This document shows positions 1 to 37,429 of a DNA stretch of 64,000 bases, one piece after another. Origin of the DNA: Sisyra terminalis. Lineage: Eukaryota > Arthropoda > Insecta > Neuroptera > Sisyridae. Within the stretch, counting starts at the first letter, position 1. Each line of letters begins with the position of its first letter. The position numbers were made by a program, and so were the translations under genes. Under the pieces are notes generated by a model. That model was not told the DNA's origin, searched no databases, and saw only the letters and a program-made list of their open reading frames with translations. The DNA lies in NCBI GenBank assembly GCA_958496175.1, contig OY292277.1:53765050-53829049 (forward strand), written 5' to 3'.

Positions 1-26047
<26,047 letters not shown>

Positions 26048-26399
26048 ATGAACAATTTTGGCGTTTGAAGTTTATCTTTGCGAAAGTAAAAAAATAAAAT
26101 TGGCGTTGCACTCTCTTCATTTTTATTTGGTTCGATTCTAATGTATATAAATAATTAAAAAAATAGATAAGAAGAATGATTGTATTATTTAAATAAAGTT
26201 TTATTATATTATTTAAAATAAATTTTAAGAAAGCATTGAGTGATTTTTTGTGTTGTAAAAAGAGAAAATAAGTTAATACGATCCCTCATTCTTTTGACGG
26301 TCGATTAATATAGATAAGAAGTTGTTGCTTAAATTTATATATTTGTAGTGTCGTATTACTAGCTCGTATTTCCCTTATCACCCCACCCCACCCCCCATC

Positions 26400-26472
26400 G
26401 CTAGATGTGGGAAAATAAATTAAATTTCCATGGAGTGGTACAGTCCAGCGGTTTTCAATTAACAACATATTC
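26400..26472. repeat. Direct repeat flanking the decayed transposon (left)
   Basis: Sequence around GGGAAAATAAATTAAA and CAGCGGTTTTCAATTAACA recurs at about 29590-29664, immediately to the right of the transposon, with about 85% identity by eye. Confidence 0.65.
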
Positions 26473-26797
26473 AGTGGCGTAGCCAGGTAACCAAGGGGCC
26501 TGGGGCAAATTAAAAAATGGGGCCCCACTGATTAGGTTTTATCAAATTAAAATATTAAATATACAAATACTTTAAAAATGCTAAGCTACTTAAGCTCTTT
26601 TTTTTGCACTGCAGGGCGGGTAATAAAAATATTAAACAGTAACAACATAAATTACCAATTGAATCATTAGGTACAACAAGGGCATATGATGTAAAATAGA
26701 TTTCAGGCTTTCACGGTCGGTTTTATGCAAATAATAACTCTTTATTGAAAAAGTTGTGGCTTTCGGATCCAAAGCCATGTTAAAAGATTGACAATGT

Positions 26798-26839
26798 CGC
26801 CAACGTTTCGCAACCTCTCTGGGTCGCATCTTCAGGGCG
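26798..26839 (-). ncRNA. Hammerhead-like ribozyme motif, family C (intact)
   Basis: Minus strand 5'-3': CGCC (26839-26836), CUGAAGA (26835-26829), one U, stem II GCGACC/GGUUGC with CAGAGA loop, GAAA (26809-26806), CGUU, GGCG (26801-26798). CGCC and GGCG form a perfect 4-bp stem I. Stem III is the self-complementary ACGU. It lies on the coding strand, 3' of the GIY-YIG remnant. Confidence 0.75.
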
Positions 26840-26979
26840 TAATTGCTCCGAAACTAATCGCAAGATGGTCCTCAAGTCGTCTTATATATGTCATCCATTA
26901 AGGTGGAAAATAAAGTTTAAAGCAGAAGAGCAGGTCAACCAATAAGAGAAGAAAGGGGATAATCCTTCTCTTTTTAGTT

Positions 26980-27600
26980 GAAGAGCTATTCAACTAAAAA
27001 ACCGGGAGAATCGCTTTCCAAGTAGGGTGAAGTTTAAGACCACTATCCCTGTTGATTTTATTGGGATTCTTGTGGATTCTTTCTCGGTGCTTTCTTTTGA
27101 AAAAGCCACGAGAAGAAGAGAGAATTTCGGTCTCGTCGAATCGCATAGAATGTCCAGTAGCCAAACAATGCTCAGCCAATGAATTGATTTTGATGTTCCT
27201 TCAATCGTGTATTCACGAATCTCCCGGTTTCACCTGTATGTATACCTTTCCACATGAACCGGGGATTTTGTATACTCCAGGCCTGTCCAGAACTGGGGTC
27301 TTGTCCTTTGAGAACACGGAAGTATACAAGATATTTTCGTAGGAGGCTTGAACACCACCCTGAAATCATATTTCCTGAGCACCCTTCCAATACGGTCAGA
27401 TACACCTCGAAGATACGGGAGAGACGCGAGAGGATTCAAATTCTCAACTTCGTCCAGAGGTCGCGAGCCATCTCGTGCTTTCAACCTATTAACGACCGAC
27501 AAAATCTTTCTTCGATCGTATCCATTTCCACGCAACGCCCTAACGATGTGATTAATCTCCGAATCAAGCGACGAAGTTTCCGAGATGGATAAAGCTCGAT
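26980..27600 (-). pseudogene. Penelope-like RT tail plus GIY-YIG endonuclease, frameshifted
   Basis: Minus strand, three frames. First piece (27535-27230): LPYLRGVSDRIGRVLRKYDF and FKPPTKISCILP, the conserved link between RT and GIY-YIG in Penelope-like elements. Second (27405-27172): HTGETGRFVNTRLKEHQ, the start of the GIY-YIG core. Third (27179-26994): MAEHCLATGHSMRFDETEIL through NRDSGLKLHPTWKAILP, the end of the domain. At least two frameshifts, so inactive. The N-terminal RT is missing through 5' truncation. Confidence 0.85.
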
Positions 27601-28006
27601 GAACTAGTTCATCGAATTTTATCTTCTAATAATAACTAATAAGTTATCGAATATTGAACTTTTTCAATAAAGAGTTATTATTTGATGTAAAATAGAGTTT
27701 CGAGAAAAATGATATTGAAAATTTTAATGTCTTATATTATTTTAACACTTATTTTGACTTACACTAACTTTTTTATTTATTTGGCCAATGATTTAGTAAA
27801 ATGATTAAGGTATTATAACTATTTTAAAGCAATCAGAAATATCGTAAAAATATTATTTTTTTACTTGTATTATCCGCCCTTGTTGCACCCAACTGGTAAA
27901 ACAGATAGGACGTTAATTTTACTATTGATTTTTAAGGAAAATAACTAACAATTTGAACACTTATATAATTATTTTCAATTAAAATGTAAGTTAACACATG
28001 TGTAAT

Positions 28007-28792
28007 AGGGTGTTTTTTTTTTGCTCCCATGCCGAAATTTTGTTGGAAGTACTTCAAAAAAAATTCCCTGAAATTTTGAGCTCTTAATATTAATATTAAG
28101 TACTCGCTCACAGCGTGTGAATATTTTCCATTTAAAATACACGTAAACTTTGATTTTTTTTTTAAATTTTTATAGTTCAGCGACATTTTATGGTATCGCC
28201 TCGCTCAAAGTCGGAATTTTTTTACAATTGTATGCTCTACAAAAGTGCCTATTGCGGCAAAATCGTAATTTACACGGGCGAGGTAGTACGGATCACTAAA
28301 TCCAAATTTTTCATAGATTTCTCGTTTTTCTCTCAGTAACTCATGAATTACAAGACCTACAGAAAAAATGTTAATGGTCAATTTATAGGAAATTTAATTT
28401 CCTACAAAAAAGTTCCAGAAAACCAAATTGCTAAGATCGATATTTCTCGAGATATTGAGCCTTGAATTTCTCTTACTATAAAATTTTTACGGATTATTGA
28501 GTAAAATTTAAGAAAATATTGATTATTTATTCCTTATTAAAAATAGGCACTTTTGTAGGGCATACAATTGTAAAAAAATCGCGACTTTGAGCGAGGCGAT
28601 ACCATAAAATGTCGCTGAGCTATAAAAATTAAAAAAAAAATCAAAGTTTACGTGTATTTTAAATGGAAAATATTCACACACTGTGAGCGAGTACTTAATA
28701 TTAATATTTATTAAGAGCTCAAACTTTCAGGGATTTTTTTTTGAAGTATTTCCAACAAAATTTCGGCATGGGAGCAAAAAAAAAAACACCCT
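28007..28792. repeat. Foldback element F1-like subtype
   Basis: AGGGTGTTTTTTTTTTTGCT at the left and its complement at 28792; arms ~370 bp containing TGAGCTCTTAATATTAATAT and CGAAATTTTGTTGGAAGTA-like segments shared with F1. Inserted in the decayed transposon. Confidence 0.75.
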
Positions 28793-28863
28793 AATGTGTA
28801 TTTATAACAATCACAGTTCAAATATTCAACTTTCTTAATCACTTTTTTTTGGTTTTCGTGTTT

Positions 28864-29515
28864 TTAATTCATCAAAATATTCACTAGATTGAAGGGAATC
28901 TTTCGAATCAGCTGCAATCGGCCTCCTGGACGGTCCAGAGCCTGATCTTTCAGGCCTACTTGGAAGGTCAGGATCTGTTTCAACCACTCAGCATTTTCTT
29001 TTACTTCAGGTTTTTCTACCTGCTGCAAATTCAAACAATGTTTGCTTACTGGCAAAACATTCTTCTTAAATGTAAAATTAAGATCCGGGGATGCATAAAA
29101 TCTTGAGGTCGTTATCACTCCTTCAAGACTAAAGTCTAGTTTAACATATTGCTGTATAGTAAACCGAGCTTTTTTTCCAGTGGCTGTGGGTGTCTTAGAC
29201 AAAAAGACCTGTAAACCTTTAATCCAATCTTCAATAAGGTAGCTAGCCATCATTGCTTCTTGCTGATAACATCATTTTCAAGTATTGTTCAGCTGACTCA
29301 ATAGTTTCCAAAGATTTTACCAATATGCCAAACTTTCCGAAATTTTTGTCACATTGGTCATGAGAGTGGCCTCTTACTGGAAATATATGTGCAATTGACA
29401 TGTTTAAGCTTTTGGCCAGCCATGTGGAGAACATTACCACTGTTATATTTTTATTTTGGCCTCCACAAGCATCAGAAAAAAATACTATCTTCTTAATATT
29501 AGGTAAATTTTGCAA
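28864..29515 (-). pseudogene. Transposon-encoded protein remnant (SDACGGQNKN / GHSHDQCDKNFG signature)
   Basis: Two overlapping ORFs on the minus strand in different frames: 29515-29243 and 29253-28864, joined by a frameshift near 29250. The first has FFSDACGGQNKN and FPVRGHSHDQCDKNFG. The second has TTSRFYASPDLNFTFKKNV and ends LVNILMN. An Asp followed by GHS..CD is the pattern of uncharacterised transposon proteins that I associate, with low certainty, with the DUF7869 type. The N-terminus is absent. Confidence 0.65.
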
Positions 29516-29589
29516 CTTTTTTTTAACAAAATGATGTATGAAAGAACAGACCTAGCCCCTAGGTAGCTACGCCACTGCTTCCACCGTTG

Positions 29590-29665
29590 GACGAGGGAAA
29601 ATAAATTAAAATCTCTATGAAGTAGTACAATTCAGCGGTTTTCAATTAACAGCATATTCTTTGGT
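29590..29665. repeat. Direct repeat flanking the decayed transposon (right)
   Basis: Partner of 26400-26472; ends CAGCGGTTTTCAATTAACAG then diverges. Confidence 0.65.
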
Positions 29666-29716
29666 GGTTTTGTCGTATTACAATTGTTTTTTAATTACGG
29701 CAAAGGGTCAGAATAA

Positions 29717-29862
29717 AACAGTTCATTTACGCTCCGATTTGCAGTCCGACTTTTGAAGCAAGATCAGGAATGGTGTTGTTGGAAGTTGGATATCTAGTCG
29801 GATCATTTAGAGGGACAACTAGTTGGACTGCAAGTCGGAGCGTCAATGATATGCTTAAGTGA
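29717..29862. repeat. MITE S, copy 3
   Basis: TTTACGCTCCGATTTGCAGT at the left and ACTGCAAGTCGGAGCGTCAA at the right; shorter interior than copies 1 and 2. Confidence 0.7.
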
Positions 29863-30305
29863 GTAGGGATTGGAGATACGTTTCATAATCTTACAAAGAT
29901 GGGAAAATTATTAAACTCAAAAGAAGATTTTTATCTTCTTCCAGCAATATATCGCCCAGACTGTAAAACATCCAACACCAGTTATGTTTTGGAGCTACAT
30001 ATGATTTGTGCCTGAAATTTTGTTAAAATTTATGTTTTTATTGGATTATAATATGTAAATTGTAGTATGAACTTTACCAAGTTGTTTAGTATTTACCTGA
30101 TATAGCTGGAGGACTATATCAGGGGATAATCCCTTAAATCATTGTAAACCAATATTGTCATATCGTCTACTTGCAAAATTACACCGGAAAGGAGACGGAG
30201 AAGTGGAAAAAACAATTTATTCAAATTATCCACCACAAGTTTTTCTTCATCCGGGGAAACAAGTTCCCCTCTTTACACAAAGGACTTGAGCCACGTCCTA
30301 GATCA

Positions 30306-31290
30306 TATATAAACAGGTGTTATCGCCTTAAAGAATTCCTAAAAAAAAATTTGATAATTTACGGGAAAATGAAGTACGCAACCAACATTACATATATGTG
30401 ATATCGTGTTTACTATATATATACAAATAAATCTTATGTATGTATATAAAAATTATTTGTACAATGATTTGGATATTTGCAGATTGTCTGATTTCAAAAA
30501 TTTCAATCAAAGTCAAAAAATTGCACGTTGTGCAAAAAATTTATCCCCTGCACCTTGTAGATAGACAACACGGCAATTATATACAAAGCTGGTTGCCTAT
30601 TTCACAATCCCTTGGTCTAAGGAAAAGTATTGATTTCAACTAAAGATCCTTCGATTTTGACGAAAACTTATCGCACTGCAAAACAATATATAAACAGGTA
30701 TTATCGCCTAAAAGAATTCCTAAAAAAAAAATTGATAATTTACGGGAAAATGAAGTAGGCAACCGACATTACATATATGTGATATCGTGTTTACTATATT
30801 AATAAATCTTATGAATATAAAAATTGTGTGGACAATAATTTCGATATTGCAGATTGTATGGTTTCAAAAATTTCGGCTCAAGTGTACTTTAGCACACCCA
30901 TAATCTGGCAACGTTGCATTTTCGAGTTTGTTTTTAATTTAATTCTAATATGGTATAGTTCCCTCTTTTGTGGCTAAATTTTCATTATAGACCGATTTAA
31001 TCGCGAATTAAATTAAAAAAAAAGTCGAAAATGCAACATTGCCAGATTGTGGGTGTGCTAAAGTACACATGAGCCAAAATTTCAATCAAAATAAAAAAAT
31101 ATGCACGTTGTGCAAAAAATTTATCCCCTGCACCTTATAGATAGACAACACGGCAATTACATACAAAGCGGGTTGCCTATTTCACAATCCCTATAAGTTC
31201 TAAGAAAAAGTATTGATTTCAACTAAAAATCCTTCCTATTTTATTTCTTCATCCTTCGATTTTGACGAATAATTATCCCACTGCAAAACA
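30306..31290. repeat. ~385-bp tandem duplication, second copy interrupted by a MITE
   Basis: Copy 1 about 30306-30687 and copy 2 about 30688-31290, each running from ATAAACAGGT(G/A)TTATCGCC to TTTTGACGAA...CACTGCAAAACAA. Copy 2 contains the 201-bp MITE at 30875-31075. No coding signal. Confidence 0.8.
30875..31075. mobile_element. Palindromic MITE with 8-bp target duplication
   Basis: Ends GGCTCAAGTGTACTTTAGCA / complement; nearly the whole 201 bp is one hairpin. Flanked by AAAATTTC at 30867-30874 and 31076-31083. The uninterrupted AAAATTTC site is present in the first tandem copy near 30494, proving the boundaries. Other copies: 45126-45350 and 63863 to the window end. Confidence 0.9.
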
Positions 31291-32991
31291 ATCGGTTTGG
31301 AGGAGACCCCTTTCCCCGCATTTAACGGATGGTCCCAAATGATAAAACTTCACTAGATAATTCACCTGAAACAAAAATGTTCAAATTCGGCGATAACAAC
31401 GTCAAATTTTTCGTCGTTATATCCGAGTTTGGTTAAAAAGGGAAATGTTTGAGACAAAATCAGCTATTGGTATAATTTCAAACTACATTTTATTGCCTGT
31501 CTAATCACCTGAACAAATTATTTATGACAGTTTCATATTTGTACAGAAATATATTGTTACAATCCTTATACAACCAAAAGAATTATGATGAATGATTTCA
31601 TATTTTTATTATTTTTGGGAATAATGAAATGTGGCAGTGTTCATATAGAAATTTTTTTTTTCATAAATTTTTTGGCATTCGGACAAAAATAACGTCATAA
31701 ACTGCTTGTTTTTGACCTAAAAGTTTATATCAAAAAATAATTAAGTATTCCGTTAGAACTTTATTATCGTCAAGGATGGATATGAAAAGGTTTTTTTGTA
31801 TAATATTAAGTAATATAAAAACGGAGAATGAGTGATATGGAAACTTATTTAATACTTGGCAAATTTTTTTTTGTATGTATGTATATCGAGAGAACAAATT
31901 TTGTGAGGAATTTGGCTTTATTTAAAATATTATTATTATTTTTTAAAAAAAAAATGAGATTTCACTTTTTCACATTTTACACAAATTGATTTGATTTTTA
32001 TATCTTACACAAGAGCAAAATTACACATTGAATTACAAAATTGATAAGACGTTTACGTTTGTAGAGCAATCGTTTTAGGAGAATGTTAGTATTTTTCTTT
32101 CTTTCTTTAAAAAATAACTTATCGACTATTAAAAAAATATACATTACTTAAATCGATACCTACAATGCACCATGGTTTACTTTTTCAAGTTGATTTATAT
32201 TTAGAAGCAAAGATACAGCTTTGATTAAGTAAATCCCTTACTATGTTTAAAAAACCCTTTAGTGATCCAAAACTTCTCTCTCTCTTGTCTTCTACCTGAA
32301 CCATCAACTTAGGAGGATATTTATAATTAGTTGTTTTTTAAAAATTAAGTATGCAAAGACGAAAAAAATCTATTTTAATCCAACATTCTATCACATTTTT
32401 TTTTAATCTTTTGTTAACAATTTGAACATTTTTTCCATATGAATGCATTGTAACAGAAATAAATTCGAATTTATCAGAGAATTATTATTATTATTATATG
32501 GGAGGGAAAAAAATATCCAAAAAAAAAAAAACAAACAAATAGGAACCGCACTTTGATATATTTTTGCCAAAAGCAAACTTAAAAAGAATACACAGAACGT
32601 GAAAAATAATAATAAAGGAATGTTATATCAAATGAAAAGAGAGAAACTAAATGAATTAAACTATTGAATGAAAAATGATAAAAAATAAAACTTAAATGCT
32701 TAACTTTTGCCTACAAATAACCGGTGCTGTGCCGTACAAACGTACAATTAAAATGAAAAATTAAAAAAAATGGAAAAAATTGTTAAGTGCGTGTGAAATG
32801 ATCAATCAATGCGCTATTGTTTTTAGGTAAATTGTTGCACCTGTTTACCACCCGGTGCCATCGATAAAGATCGGAAGTGATTTTTTATAGAGATACAAGT
32901 CACACGCAACCAACAGTTTTTTTTTGTTTTGTTTATCAATTAATTATTCGTATAATCGAAATTAAATTATTTAATACTAGGAAATGCTAAA
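31291..32991. other. AT-rich region, probably 3' UTR plus intergenic DNA
   Basis: No gene. The right part is probably the 3' UTR of the minus-strand acidic-protein gene; minus-strand AATAAA complements are scattered (e.g. near 32459 to 32480), so the end cannot be fixed. Confidence 0.5.
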
Positions 32992-35746
32992 TTAGGCTGT
33001 CGCCTCTGCTTCACCGTTCGATTCAGCCTCCGCGACAATTTCGTCCAATTTTGCTTTTTTCTCGGGAGTGACTCCGTCTTTGGCCGCGTCGGTTCCGTTA
33101 TTCTCGCCGACTGATTTTCTCTTTATGCAACAAGCGTCATCTAAGCGGGGGGGGAGACAGACAGAGGAAGCGGTTAAATCAAAATTAAAGCTCAAAGGTA
33201 TTAGGTATACGGTGGGTTTCTGTTATTACCTTTAGAGTCTCCGTTTTTCTCGACCTCTTTCTCGTCGTCGACTTCTTCTTCCTCGGGCTTCTCCTCGGCC
33301 GAGCCGTTTTCTTTTGTTTCGCCCGAACCGTTCTCGGATTTCTTTTCCTCAACTTCTTCGACGACCTTCTTCTCGCAAACCTCCTTCTCGGCAACCTCGA
33401 CTTCGGGTGTTTCTCTGGAAAAATAGTAACAAATGTTGATTATTATGAACAATAATTGGGGTTTCTTAAAATTTAAAACTAACAACAGTTTTCTCTTATA
33501 AATCAACACTTCTAATAAACCCAATTTTGTGATATCTTCTCAAAACCTTCAAATACTTGGTTAGGAACCACTGGTTTATTGGAAACATTGATTAGCTACA
33601 AGGTTTATAAAATACACAGGTGACCTCATGGTGGCTACATGACGTATCCAGAAGAAATTCGTACATATCTTCAGACTGATTCAATTTCAAAATTCTTCGT
33701 ATGACGTCATTTTTTTTTTCCTAATGGAGCAACCTGTGTAATTTACAAACCATGGATTAGCTATCTATTTTGAAGCTCCATTGGAAACCACTGTTCCAAA
33801 ATAACACCAAACAGAGAATTTAAAAAAAATCAATTTGCTGCTTAAAAGCTTTTTTTTTAAATTCGCCGAATTGGTGCTTTGCAAAAATTGAGCTTTTAAT
33901 TTTCCTCTAGTAAACACTTCCCCACCTGTTGGAGACTAACTTTCGTGGGAAATCACAATTTTCTTTTTCCCTACAAAAAGAATGTTATAGGGGTTGATGT
34001 GGGGTAAAAAAAAAACGAGCATTCTTAAAATGGTGATACCTCCAAAAGTTAGTCTTTTCGATGGACCACTTCCAACAGGTGGGTCCCCTGATACTAAGGA
34101 AGAATACAGGAAAACAAATTTAAGTACTAAATCAAGAAAAAAAAATGGAACCACTGATTTGCATTAATCAAAATGTATATGGGGCCGTTCATAAAATATG
34201 TTCCCATACAAGGGGGGGGGGTCTTGCTGAGTGTGACAAGATGTGACAGAGAGCGGGGGAGGGGGGTCTTGGGTAACGTGACGTTCGCCGTTCGTCAAAA
34301 ATATTTAAATTAATATTTCATATTCACAAAAATCATTCATTTCGTATTTAGTAAATATTGAAATTTATCATATTCAGGGGGTCTTAGTTTTTTGAGGAAA
34401 TATTTCTAGAGCGGGGGTCACAGAAAGTATGACACAGCGTGACATAATGGGGGGAGGGGGTCAGAAAAAGCTTATTTTAGCGTGACGTATTTTATGAATG
34501 GTCCCTATCGAAAAAATTTGAAAACGTATTTCCTGAATACTATCCTTGAAGGGTTCAAAAAATGTTGAGGCTTTGACCAGAAAAAAGGGGGTCGAAACCA
34601 AGGTTTATAAAATACACAGGTGGCCTCATGCGCCACGTGACGTATCCAGAAGAAATTCGTATATACCTTCAGACTGATTCAAATTTCAAAATTCTTCGTT
34701 TGACGTCATTTTTTTTTTTCTAATGGAGCAACCTGAGTAACTTATAAAACTTGGGTCGAAACAGGTCCTTTTCATTTAAAAAAAAATCATTTACTAGGAA
34801 ATGGACTTTCGTAAAAAATTTTATTCAAGACAAACATTTGAAAAGAACCGGTTTAAAGATATTTTTTTTCGTGAAAAAATCAAAAGTTAAAAAAGATTTG
34901 ATAAGGAATAGTGAAAATAAAATTTTAGCAAAAAAAAATAGTTGAAACGTAATATGAGGAGTGCGGACTCAAAAACTTAACATTATCCAAGTGGCAGAAT
35001 GGTTAATAAATTGTTGTCCGCACATGTAAAATTGAGCACATTACTAACGTAGTCAATAAAAAGGGGTATTGATAACCTTGAAATCTGATAAATTTTCTTT
35101 TTCAAAGAAAATTTATAATTTCAGTTGGCAATTTTTTGCGATTAAATATCCATTTGAAATATAATTAAACAAAACCATTGGCATGAAGGTAATTTCGCGC
35201 GGAATTTCAAATATGGGACGCGCAACAGTGGCGCGACGCGGTGCTGTGGCAGCTTGGTGAACTAAAGGCGCCAAATAAATTTCGCCAATTTTTTGTTTTT
35301 TTTGAAAAATCCAATCACAAACAACAAAGAAAAACAAAAATGGCTACCATTATTGATAGGAGCACGTGGTTTGACTTTAATGGGGAAAATTTCTGCGGGG
35401 TTTTCGCGTACAAAGGGGATGTTTTTCCGAACATGTGCCGGCCGTGCACGTTAATACCGGCATCGTACTGGGCCGGTGAAAATTCAAATAAATTCGACAA
35501 AACATGAATGAAAATGCAAGCGGCGACAATGGAATGCAACGTGGGAAATGAAAACGATTGCATGTCTATCGTTATATATTCACACGGAACGAAGGTGAAT
35601 ACACCGAAGCCATCTTGATCCGGTAGCCGCTCACACCGTGTGTGCAATGGGAAAATGTAACGCAACCGGACATCGACAATACAATTGAAAGCGAAAAACA
35701 CAAATTTGTATAAATGCACTTACTTTTCAATAGCTACGTCTGCCAT
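32992..35746 (-). CDS. Prothymosin-alpha-like acidic nuclear protein (three exons)
   Basis: Exons 35746-35724 (MADVAIEK start), 33414-33230 and 33140-32992; phases 2 and 1 keep frame and give 118 residues ending AEATA. The middle exon is almost entirely Glu/Lys/Val with acidic runs (EEKPEEEEVDDEKEVEKNGD). The last exon has two basic patches, CIKRK and PEKKAKLDE, in a Glu/Ala-rich tail. Overall layout (short MAD/MSD start, Glu/Asp-rich body, C-terminal KK-K nuclear-signal-like patch) resembles prothymosin alpha, which binds linker histone and acts in chromatin and cell growth. That assignment rests on composition and layout only. Start is ATG in GGTAAAATGG with no nearer ATG. Intron 1 (2.3 kb) holds three MITEs. 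It could equally be an unrelated acidic protein. Confidence 0.72.
33599..33754. mobile_element. MULE-like MITE with 9-bp target duplication, copy in intron 1
   Basis: CAAGGTTTATAAAATACACA at left, complement-like TTTACAAACCATG at right, flanked by GATTAGCTA at 33590-33598 and 33755-33763. Confidence 0.88.
34181..34505. repeat. MITE with GGGGCCGTTCATAAAATA ends
   Basis: Left end GGGGCCGTTCATAAAATA, right end complement of GGGACCATTCATAAAATACG. Interior G-rich runs (34203-34212, 34256-34266, 34451-34460). Possible TAT target duplication only. Confidence 0.7.
34599..34753. mobile_element. MULE-like MITE with 9-bp target duplication
   Basis: Flanked by GGTCGAAAC at 34590-34598 and 34754-34762; same sequence family as 33599-33754. 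Confidence 0.88.
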
Positions 35747-36000
35747 TTTACCGAAATTTGTTAGTTTTTAGTTTCGTAAAACGTTTTTTCCGTTTTTAGT
35801 GATTAACACAACACAAGTTCTTCGACTAAATGGCGAACCGATCTGCTACCGTGAGTGACTGACGCTCGAATGAAAGAGGATTTCAAAAGCGCATGCACAA
35901 CTTCCCGCGCTACACAGATAGCGCCACCATCGCTTCCACCATAACCCCCTCCACCCTAGTCCCATACCCATCAACTTCCACCCATACCACCACATATTCA
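35747..36000 (-). promoter_or_regulatory. Probable promoter region of the acidic-protein gene
   Basis: Upstream of its ATG, a locally GC-richer stretch (35820-35990) with several CpG and no TATA box in an obvious position. Inferred from location only. Confidence 0.4.
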
Positions 36001-37429
36001 CATCCATATCACACACAATTGAAATACTTTCTCTGAATTGAATATTTCAAACCGTTTTTTTGTTTCCATAAAAATTGAAAACATTTCCAATAATTTACAT
36101 TAATTTGAATTGATTTAAACACAAACACAGTTATTTCGCTTCAATTTCACTTTCACAACAATGGAAAACCGAAAGGCAAAAAAAACCAAGTCAACAATTC
36201 AAAGTTGTTATTTTAAAATTATTTTGTCTACCGCATTGATGTGACTTGGAACTGACCCAATTTTATAATTTACAAACTCACGAAATTAAATTTTATTAAA
36301 AAAAATAACTAAAATAAAGAACTCACGGAAAGTTCCATATATATATTTATCAAGTTATTTACACACTGTGGCTGATAAACTTTTGTATTAATTTGCCGAC
36401 TTTTATCGATAAAAAAAAAACATAATGGAAATGCCATTTTCAAAGAATACGCCGTAAATGTAGCGGAGAATATGACGCAAAACTCATTTTCATCTCATCG
36501 AACAATTTCTACCAATTAAGGAAACAATCATATATATGACGCACACATTTATTTAACTTAAAATATTGAAATTTCCAATAAATAAACAAACCGGTACGTA
36601 ATTTACAATCTTAAGAACATATACTAAACTATTTTTTTTTTTTTTAGGAAAACTTATCGCGTAAAACAAATCAAATTAAAATCGTAGAACAGCCAGGGAA
36701 CTTGAGATAAAGTTCTGGAAATTTTAAATTTTTGCACGATTTGATTGGTAGGGAGATTGGGAAAGATGTAGAGGTCATCGTAAATAAGCATAATATTATG
36801 TAAAAAAAGTCACAACGTTGATTGATTTTATTTCACAATCTCGTTCATCAAAGTTTCTAGTCAACAAATTTTTTTTTTTTGAGAATCGAGAAAAAAACGA
36901 ATTTTTGTCTGACTAGTCAAGGAGTTTGTGATGCAGAAACTGGACACTTTGGTAGGCAAATATGGAAGAAAATCGTATGGTTTGGTGGCTAGAATATCGA
37001 GTGGTTTTGACCAAAATATTGATGGAATAATAGTCCCAAGATGTGGACAACTTTCTGTGCCAATATGGATGCAATGAAGTCAAGGAATCTGCAGAAAACT
37101 TTTGGAAGTTATAACTTTTTTATAATTTACGCAATATTTAGATTGGAAAAGACTTATACGTCGTCGTAAATAGGCATATTATGCAAAGATGCCATTAATG
37201 TCCAAAATATACTGAAGTCAAGGATTCTGAAAAGTTAATGAAGCTAAGAAATCTGAAAAAAAATTCTGGAAGTTATAACTTTTTCTTAATTTAAGTAATA
37301 TTTAGACTGGAAAAGACTTATACATCGTCGTTAATAAGCATATTATGTAAAGATGTCATTAATGTCCAAAATATACGGATAATTCCCCCTACACCGATTA
37401 GCCAAGAAAATTTTAAAGCAGAAATTTCC

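Larger units (their letters stand above)
26701..27683 (-). mobile_element. 5'-truncated Penelope-like retroelement with 13-bp target duplication
   Basis: Flanked by identical GATGTAAAATAGA at 26688-26700 and 27684-27696. The minus strand encodes the end of a reverse transcriptase and a GIY-YIG domain. A hammerhead-like motif lies 3' of the coding part, and the last ~28 bp at 27655-27683 repeat, in inverted orientation, the sequence near the 3' end (AATAACTCTTTATTGAAAAA). This end-inverted, 5'-truncated structure with a longish duplication fits Penelope-like elements. Confidence 0.85.
26473..29576 (-). mobile_element. Decayed DNA transposon with AGTGGCGTAGC ends, carrying two nested insertions
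   Basis: Left end AGTGGCGTAGC (26473) and right end GCTACGCCACT (to 29576) are inverted repeats; the inner flanks (GGGGCCTGGGGC and GACCTAGCCCC) are also related. Inside are a Penelope-like insertion (26701-27683) and an F1-type foldback (28007-28792); without them the element is about 1.3 kb. Coding remnant on the minus strand at 29515-28864. No clear target duplication; instead ~75-bp direct repeats flank it. Confidence 0.7.

Noticed and set aside
34984..35060. tRNA-like A-box sequence (GTGGCAGAATGGTTA)
   Set aside because: No B-box or cloverleaf could be folded from the following bases.
35315..35719. 134-codon minus-strand ORF in intron 1 of the acidic-protein gene
   Set aside because: No domain and no plausible splice sites; composition like surrounding intron.
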